DNA of 9,580 nucleotides from Methanobacteriota archaeon (GTDB lineage: Archaea; Halobacteriota; Halobacteria; Halobacteriales; Halalkalicoccaceae): positions 1 through 9,580 of the forward strand of contig JADFQH010000096.1 of the NCBI GenBank assembly GCA_022561895.1, given 5' to 3'. The notes below the pieces were generated by a model. The model was not told the origin of the DNA and ran no database searches. It was given only the letters and a program-made list of their open reading frames with translations. Positions 6,770 through 9,580 of this stretch are shown here, piece after piece. Both the position numbers and the translations under genes were made by a program. How positions within the stretch are numbered: the first letter of the stretch is position 1; the number at the start of each line of letters is the position of its first letter.

Positions 6770-6946
6770 ATTACGATCAAGTGGCGTGCATGGCAACAAC
6801 ACGGCTACATCGAATCCCTCGGTGAAACGGGTCGCATAGAGCGCAAGAAATCAGAGATGGTGTCCGCCAGATCGACCCCCCGAGAGACGTAGAATAGCTA
6901 CGAAGTCGAATTCGTTGGCGCTGCAAAACGCCACGTACGTATCGAG
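6770..6946. other. Intergenic region between convergent genes, possible decayed element
   Basis: No gene is evident. The aminotransferase frame stays open for about 40 codons past its TAA (WRAWQQHGYIESLGETGR) but has no start and no recognised family, so it may be a relic. At 6847-6863 the sequence GAAATCAGAGAT-GGTGT matches the minus-strand left end of the TnpB element at the right edge (GAAATCAGAGAT-TTCT-GGTGT) apart from a 4-nt gap. Confidence 0.35.
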
Positions 6947-7360
6947 TTACCGACTATCAGGGCGCGGTGCGTTCTCGTATTTGACCATCTTCTCGGGCTT
7001 ATCGGAGATGGTATCGTAGATCCGCTGGAGCGTCTCCTCGGCCGCAAGGAGGTTGTGGTCGTTCAAGAACTCACGTCCCTCGTCGGAGAGTCCGTAGAAT
7101 TTCCACGGGTAGCCCTGCCGGCGTTCGTCCCCGTCGAGGGCAACCTCCTTGACGATGCCAGCGTCGATCAGCTTCTGGATGTGTTTGTAAACGGTGGCGT
7201 CGCTAACGCTCGGATTGAGTTCCTCGAGTTCGTACATCGAGGGAAGTCCCTCGGGATGTTGAAGGATGTTACCGACGAGCGCAAAGCGCGTCTGCTGGGT
7301 GACGAAGTGGACGAGTTCCCGGTTTCGCGTTTTGTCGACAGTCCCTACATCGGTACTCAT
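6947..7360 (-). CDS. Winged helix-turn-helix transcriptional regulator
   Basis: A 137-residue DNA-binding protein, probably a cytoplasmic dimer. Residues about 15-48 hold the first helices (HFVTQQTRFALVGNILQHP). SVSDATVYKHIQKLIDAGIV (51-70) is the recognition helix region with the PadR/MarR/ArsR-like separation of helices. KEVALDGDERRQGYPWKFYGLSDEGREFL (71-99) forms the charged wing and last strand. The tail EETLQRIYDTISDKPEKMV may be a dimerisation helix. ATG 7360 is preferred over ATG 7387: it removes a nine-residue extension (MPPWHIRLS) that overlaps the promoter, and it sits 31 bp after TAAATTAC. It is divergent to the 7491 gene, and the shared region carries three near-identical 12-mers, one covering its own TATA box. 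Autorepression and control of the 7491 gene are inferred. Confidence 0.85.
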   Translation of the reverse strand: MSTDVGTVDKTRNRELVHFVTQQTRFALVGNILQHPEGLPSMYELEELNPSVSDATVYKHIQKLIDAGIVKEVALDGDERRQGYPWKFYGLSDEGREFLNDHNLLAAEETLQRIYDTISDKPEKMVKYENAPRPDSR

Positions 7361-7386
7361 ACTGAGCCGTATGTGCCACGGCGGCA

Positions 7387-7412
7387 AGTAATTTACCCTT
7401 GAGTAAACTACT
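7387..7412. promoter_or_regulatory. Inverted-repeat operator candidate covering the regulator's TATA box
   Basis: Arms AGTAATTTAC (7387-7396) and GTAAACTACT (7403-7412) are inverted copies with one mismatch, separated by six bases. On the minus strand the first arm is GTAAATTACT, which is also the likely TATA box about 31 bp before the regulator's ATG. Binding of a dimer here would block its own transcription. Confidence 0.6.
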
Positions 7413-7441
7413 TCTCGGTATATCGAGGCGATAGTTAACCT

Positions 7442-7453
7442 AGTAATTTACTC
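7442..7453 (+). promoter_or_regulatory. Third copy of the operator-like 12-mer, upstream of the 7491 promoter
   Basis: AGTAATTTACTC matches the copy at 7387-7398 in 11 of 12 bases and the inverted copy at 7401-7412 in 11 of 12. It ends just before the TATA-like CTATACC (7460-7466) of the rightward gene, at the place of the BRE/activator region. Confidence 0.5.
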
Positions 7454-7459
7454 CAGAAA

Positions 7460-7466
7460 CTATACC
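7460..7466 (+). promoter_or_regulatory. TATA-like box for the 182-aa gene
   Basis: CTATACC is centred about 28 bp before ATG 7491, the leaderless spacing. The start codon has no Shine-Dalgarno in front of it. Confidence 0.45.
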
Positions 7467-7490
7467 TGTTGACCATGAGATTCGTGCGAT

Positions 7491-8039
7491 ATGTCCGATG
7501 AGGAGTTGCCAGTCCCGGATGAAATCCTCGTGAGCGCAAAGGAGCAACTCGACCACGAGGAGATCTCGTTGACGGACAACGAGGAGATACTGCATACGGT
7601 GAGCGAACTCACTCCGGTGTACGAGAACGAGAGATCGTACTTCGTACTCGGGAACTACGACCGCGAACCGATCCGCAGGCTGAATCTCGTGGTTGATCGG
7701 TTGAACCGCCGAACCGATACCTACGCCTTTCGGATGGTCGATATTCGAGGCGAGTGGGAAAACAGCATCCAGAAGTTCTGTCTGATCGCCGAGATCGTCA
7801 CGCATCTTATTGGTGTTGCCGAGAAAGAGCCGAGCGATTTTCTCGTAGAACAAGGGCTTCTCGTCGGTACGGTCGAGTACTTCTCGAAGAGCCACGTTCT
7901 CAAACGGGAGTACGAAGACGAAGAACACTCATTTGGATGGATGCAGGACGGCGTGTTCGGGCTGTTCGAACGGGAGGGTCGACTGTACCAATGGCGAACT
8001 GAGGAGGACCTGGCTGAGGCTGTCGAGAAGCTACCGTGA
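7491..8039 (+). CDS. Uncharacterised haloarchaeal protein, divergent to the winged-helix regulator
   Basis: This 182-residue acidic soluble protein has no signal peptide or membrane segment. I do not recognise its family. After a charged N-terminus (1-45), YFVLGNYD (50-57) looks like a first beta strand. It is followed by a helix (IRRLNLVVDRLN), a second strand (AFRMVDI, 79-85), a helix (IQKFCLIAEIV), and a third strand THLIGVAE (104-111) leading to SDFLVEQGLLVG (115-126). This strand-helix order with an Asp/Glu-containing helix start is reminiscent of Rossmann-like TIR or nucleoside deoxyribosyltransferase folds, but that is only a visual impression. The C-terminus (FGWMQDGVFGLFEREGRLYQWRTEEDL) could be a small beta hairpin domain. 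The start is set by the TATA box at -28. Its promoter shares operator-like repeats with the neighbouring regulator, so the pair probably functions together. Confidence 0.8.
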   Translation: MSDEELPVPDEILVSAKEQLDHEEISLTDNEEILHTVSELTPVYENERSYFVLGNYDREPIRRLNLVVDRLNRRTDTYAFRMVDIRGEWENSIQKFCLIAEIVTHLIGVAEKEPSDFLVEQGLLVGTVEYFSKSHVLKREYEDEEHSFGWMQDGVFGLFEREGRLYQWRTEEDLAEAVEKLP

Positions 8040-8139
8040 GCGAACGCCAATTCCGGCAAACAGAGGCCAACGTTATTTCTCATCGAGCAACCAGAACGAT
8101 GGGGCAGTAGCGATCGGTATAGAGGACGTGTACATCACA
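8040..8139. other. Short flank between the 182-aa gene and the IS element
   Basis: No gene or clear terminator is visible. A short T-rich patch GTTATTTCTC (8072-8081) might end the rightward transcript. If the element ends near 8140, the minus-strand bases just below 8140 would be the guide segment of the TnpB-associated RNA. Confidence 0.3.
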
Positions 8140-8330
8140 GTGAACTACCCTACCCTATCGCTCGCCTGACGGCTCACGTCATCAGAAACCGAAGGTTTCT
8201 GGTAATGTTGATTCGGAGCGTCCCGCTCCTAACCGCTTCTTGATACCGCGAGAAAGAATGTTCCACGCCGCATTCGCGTCTCTATCCGCTTCGAACCCGC
8301 AGGCAGGACAGGAGTTTCACGCACCCATAG
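8140..8330 (-). ncRNA. Probable TnpB guide (omega/re) RNA region
   Basis: In TnpB elements a guide RNA scaffold is transcribed from the 3' part of tnpB through the right end, with the guide supplied by flanking DNA. Here the 3' end of tnpB overlaps a perfect hairpin (8183-8201), followed by GACG-TGAGC-CGTC and the terminal TAGGGTAGGGTAG segment. Limits are approximate and placed by analogy with the family. Whether this copy is still expressed, with its tnpB broken, cannot be told. Confidence 0.4.
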
Positions 8331-9326
8331 CGGTTTCTCGGTCGAAACGCCGCAGGACGCGCACTCTTTCGTCGTTCCACGTGGATTCACGGCGACGAAG
8401 TGCGTTCCTTCGCGTTCGCACTTGTAGTCGAGCATCCGCAGGAACGTCCCCCACGCCGCTCCCGCGCGGTTGCGCGAGTTGCCCGGTAGTTCGACCAAGC
8501 CCTTCGCATCCAAGTCCTCCACGGCCACGAGGTCGTATTCTCGGGCGTAGTAGTTCGATAACTTGTGGAGGAGGTCCCGACGCTTTCGTTTCAGGTCGGC
8601 GTGGCGTTCGGCCACGACCCGGCGCTGTTTCTCCCAATTCGCAGACCCGTGTTGTTTCCGCGAGAGGTCACGCTGTGCGCGTTCCAGCCGCTCGCGTTCG
8701 TCGGACAGGTCGAGAGATTCAACGGCGGTTCCGTCCGTGTCGTGGGCGTACTTGAGAATCCCAACGTCGATACCGACACACCGCTCGGGATTCTCGGGTT
8801 TCTCGGCTGGGTCGTCCGGGGTTTCGACGCCGAGGATGGCGTACCACTTCCCGGTTGGTTCCTGCTTGACCGTGACGGTCTTGATTTCGGCGTCGTCGGG
8901 GAGGTCACGGTGGAACGTGATGGGTATGTCACCGAGTTTCGAGAGCCACAGTCGCGTCCGACCGCCCGTGTTCTTGAGCTTGAAGCCGGATTGACTGTAG
9001 GTGAAACTGCGGTACTCGCCCGGTGCCTTCCACTTGAGCGTGCCGACTCGGTAGCCGTTCTCTTTGCGACCGCGAAGCGTCGAGAGGTTGTCGTACAACC
9101 GTTGGACGACTTTCTGTAGGACTTTCGAGTGAACGTTTTTCAGGTTGTTCCACCACGTCTTGAGACTCGGCAAGAGTTTCTGTTCGCTGTATGCCGAGGT
9201 GTCGTCGTTCCGATTCAGGCGGTGGAGGAAGTGGTTATAGACCTGTCTACAGGTATCGACAGTCTACGCTAACTGTTCTTCGAGGGCGTCGGACGGACGG
9301 AGCCGATACCTGTAGTTGTAGTTCAT
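8182..9326 (-). pseudogene. tnpB: RNA-guided nuclease TnpB (IS1341-type), degraded
   Basis: The original start is ATG 9326 (MNYNYRYRLRPSD), directly after the RHH stop. Codon 21 is TAG (9264-9266) where haloarchaeal homologues have Trp (LA-stop-TVDTCRQVYNH). The frame then stays open to 8229. RuvC-I Asp lies in CVGIDVGILKYAHD (Asp187 from the ATG), RuvC-II Glu in LVAVEDLDAKG (Glu270), and the first zinc knuckle in TKECASCG. At about 8314-8317 one base is missing. The second knuckle CPACGF and the RuvC-III motif DRDANAAWNIL continue in another frame, down to TGA at 8182-8184. Either lesion should abolish nuclease activity. A shortened protein from a downstream TTG at 9173 would still lack RuvC-III. 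About 380 residues in total fits TnpB. Confidence 0.9.
8183..8201. repeat. Right-end hairpin CAGAAACC-GAA-GGTTTCTG
   Basis: Perfect 8-bp stem with a 3-nt loop, overlapping the last codons of the tnpB relic. It matches the left-end hairpin at 9564 onward except for one compensated base pair, as expected for the subterminal structures that a Y1 transposase recognises. Confidence 0.7.
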
Positions 9327-9449
9327 CTACGAGCGTTCTTCGATGAGTTCGTCGAGTTTTTCTTGGACGAACGAGGAGAAATTCAGGTGGTTTTCCTGAA
9401 TCCACTTGGCTTGGTCGTCGCGGATAGAGATGTTCTTGCGCGTTGCCAC
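9327..9449 (-). CDS. Small ribbon-helix-helix protein upstream of tnpB
   Basis: A 40-residue protein starting from GTG: MATRKNISIRDDQAKWIQEN, then HLNFSSFVQEKLDELIEERS. The order is one beta strand (KNISIRD), a helix (DQAKWIQEN), and a second helix (FSSFVQEKLDELIEER), the layout of the MetJ/Arc/CopG (RHH) fold, which binds DNA as a dimer. GTG 9449 was chosen because TTATTTG lies about 26 bp upstream and because the MATRKNIS beginning is typical of such proteins. Its TAG stop is immediately followed by the tnpB ATG with no gap, so the two were translationally coupled. A role in repressing the element's promoter or as an antitoxin-like accessory is inference. Unlike tnpB it shows no lesion. Confidence 0.8.
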   Translation of the reverse strand: MATRKNISIRDDQAKWIQENHLNFSSFVQEKLDELIEERS

Positions 9450-9468
9450 GACACATCATACACAAACT

Positions 9469-9479
9469 ACACAAATAAG
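9469..9479 (-). promoter_or_regulatory. TATA-like box for the RHH-tnpB unit
   Basis: On the minus strand CCTTATTTGTG is centred about 26 bp before GTG 9449. It is the only AT-rich box in the GC-rich left part of the element, and it predicts a leaderless transcript. Confidence 0.5.
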
Positions 9480-9534
9480 GGTTGCGGGGGCCTGTGGCCG
9501 AGCGTCGAACGTGTTTGATACTCGTGCGGCGTTG

Positions 9535-9555
9535 ACGAGACGCGCCGCGTCTCGT
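9535..9555. repeat. Palindrome ACGAGACGCG-C-CGCGTCTCGT in the left part of the element
   Basis: Two perfect 10-bp arms around a single C, located between the left-end hairpin and the RHH promoter. It may be an RHH-protein operator, part of the left-end structure, or a barrier to read-through transcription. Confidence 0.55.
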
Positions 9556-9563
9556 TCGCACAC

Positions 9564-9580
9564 CAGAAATCTCTGATTTC
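9564..9580. repeat. Left-end hairpin CAGAAATC-TCT-GATTTC..., cut by window edge
   Basis: Six base pairs of the stem are visible, and two more (TG) are predicted just beyond 9580. It has the same layout, 8-bp stem and 3-nt loop, as the right-end hairpin, with one compensated pair change. Confidence 0.6.

Larger units (their letters stand above)
8140..9580 (-). mobile_element. IS200/IS605-family (IS1341-type) element with RHH gene and dead tnpB, left end cut by window
   Basis: The element reads leftward. It has a left-end hairpin at the window edge (9564 onward), a promoter, a short RHH gene, a tnpB pseudogene, and a right-end hairpin at 8183-8201. No Y1 transposase (tnpA) is present in the visible part, which defines the IS1341-type arrangement and implies mobilisation in trans, if at all. 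The right boundary is placed near 8140, at TTCAC on the minus strand after a TAGGGTAGGGTAG run. That exact base is a guess from spacing. The absence of terminal inverted repeats and the presence of subterminal hairpins fit this family. The 9580 limit is the window edge, not the end of the element. Confidence 0.75.

Noticed and set aside
7361..7387. Upstream ATG 7387 for the winged-helix regulator
   Set aside because: It would place the start in the TATA box/operator and add MPPWHIRLS, which does not fit the domain; ATG 7360 fits the leaderless spacing.
1..9580. CRISPR array, tRNA or rRNA genes, integrase attachment site
   Set aside because: No regularly spaced repeats, no cloverleaf or rRNA-like sequence, and no integrase or tRNA-end duplication was found by reading both strands.

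Overview
The window looks like part of a haloarchaeal (Halobacteria) chromosome. The proteins are acidic and the DNA is GC-rich. Several genes have a TATA-like box about 26-31 bp before the start codon and no Shine-Dalgarno, as expected for leaderless archaeal transcripts. The TnpB element with its small upstream ribbon-helix-helix gene is also of haloarchaeal type. The genus cannot be decided from the sequence alone.

Left part (1-5044, all minus strand): branched-chain amino acid biosynthesis. In transcription order it holds a 2-isopropylmalate/citramalate synthase family gene (leuA), then ilvB, ilvN and ilvC, with ilvC running off the left edge. ilvB-ilvN and ilvN-ilvC overlap by 4 and 8 bp, so they form one translationally coupled operon making 2-keto-acid precursors of valine, leucine and isoleucine. 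LeuA uses the 2-ketoisovalerate made from this pathway. The leuA start lies behind a run of seven G that puts it out of frame with the body.

The 314-bp gap between leuA and ilvB is the most interesting stretch. It holds a TATA-like box at the leaderless distance from a 27-codon ORF whose peptide ends in AREIIIVGV. This ORF stops inside the loop of a perfect 8-bp inverted repeat (TGTAGGGG-n5-CCCCTACA). It looks like an amino-acid-sensing leader peptide, or alternatively an operator, because the half-site TGTAGGGG recurs at the leuA TATA box.

Middle part (5045-8139): an intergenic region, a small conserved-type haloarchaeal protein (5330-5620), and an alanine-glyoxylate/serine-pyruvate aminotransferase gene broken by an internal deletion with frameshift (5683-6769). 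After these comes a divergent pair: a winged-helix regulator (minus) and an unrecognised 182-aa protein (plus). The 130-bp promoter region between them carries three copies of AGTARTTTACYC, which suggests autoregulated control of both genes.

Right part (about 8140 to beyond 9580): an IS200/IS605-family, IS1341-type element without tnpA in the visible part. A short RHH gene abuts tnpB (TAG directly followed by ATG). tnpB is dead, with an amber codon near the N-terminus and a -1 frameshift in the zinc-finger/RuvC-III region. The terminal hairpins survive and covary between the two ends, and the region that would encode the guide (omega/re) RNA is still present.
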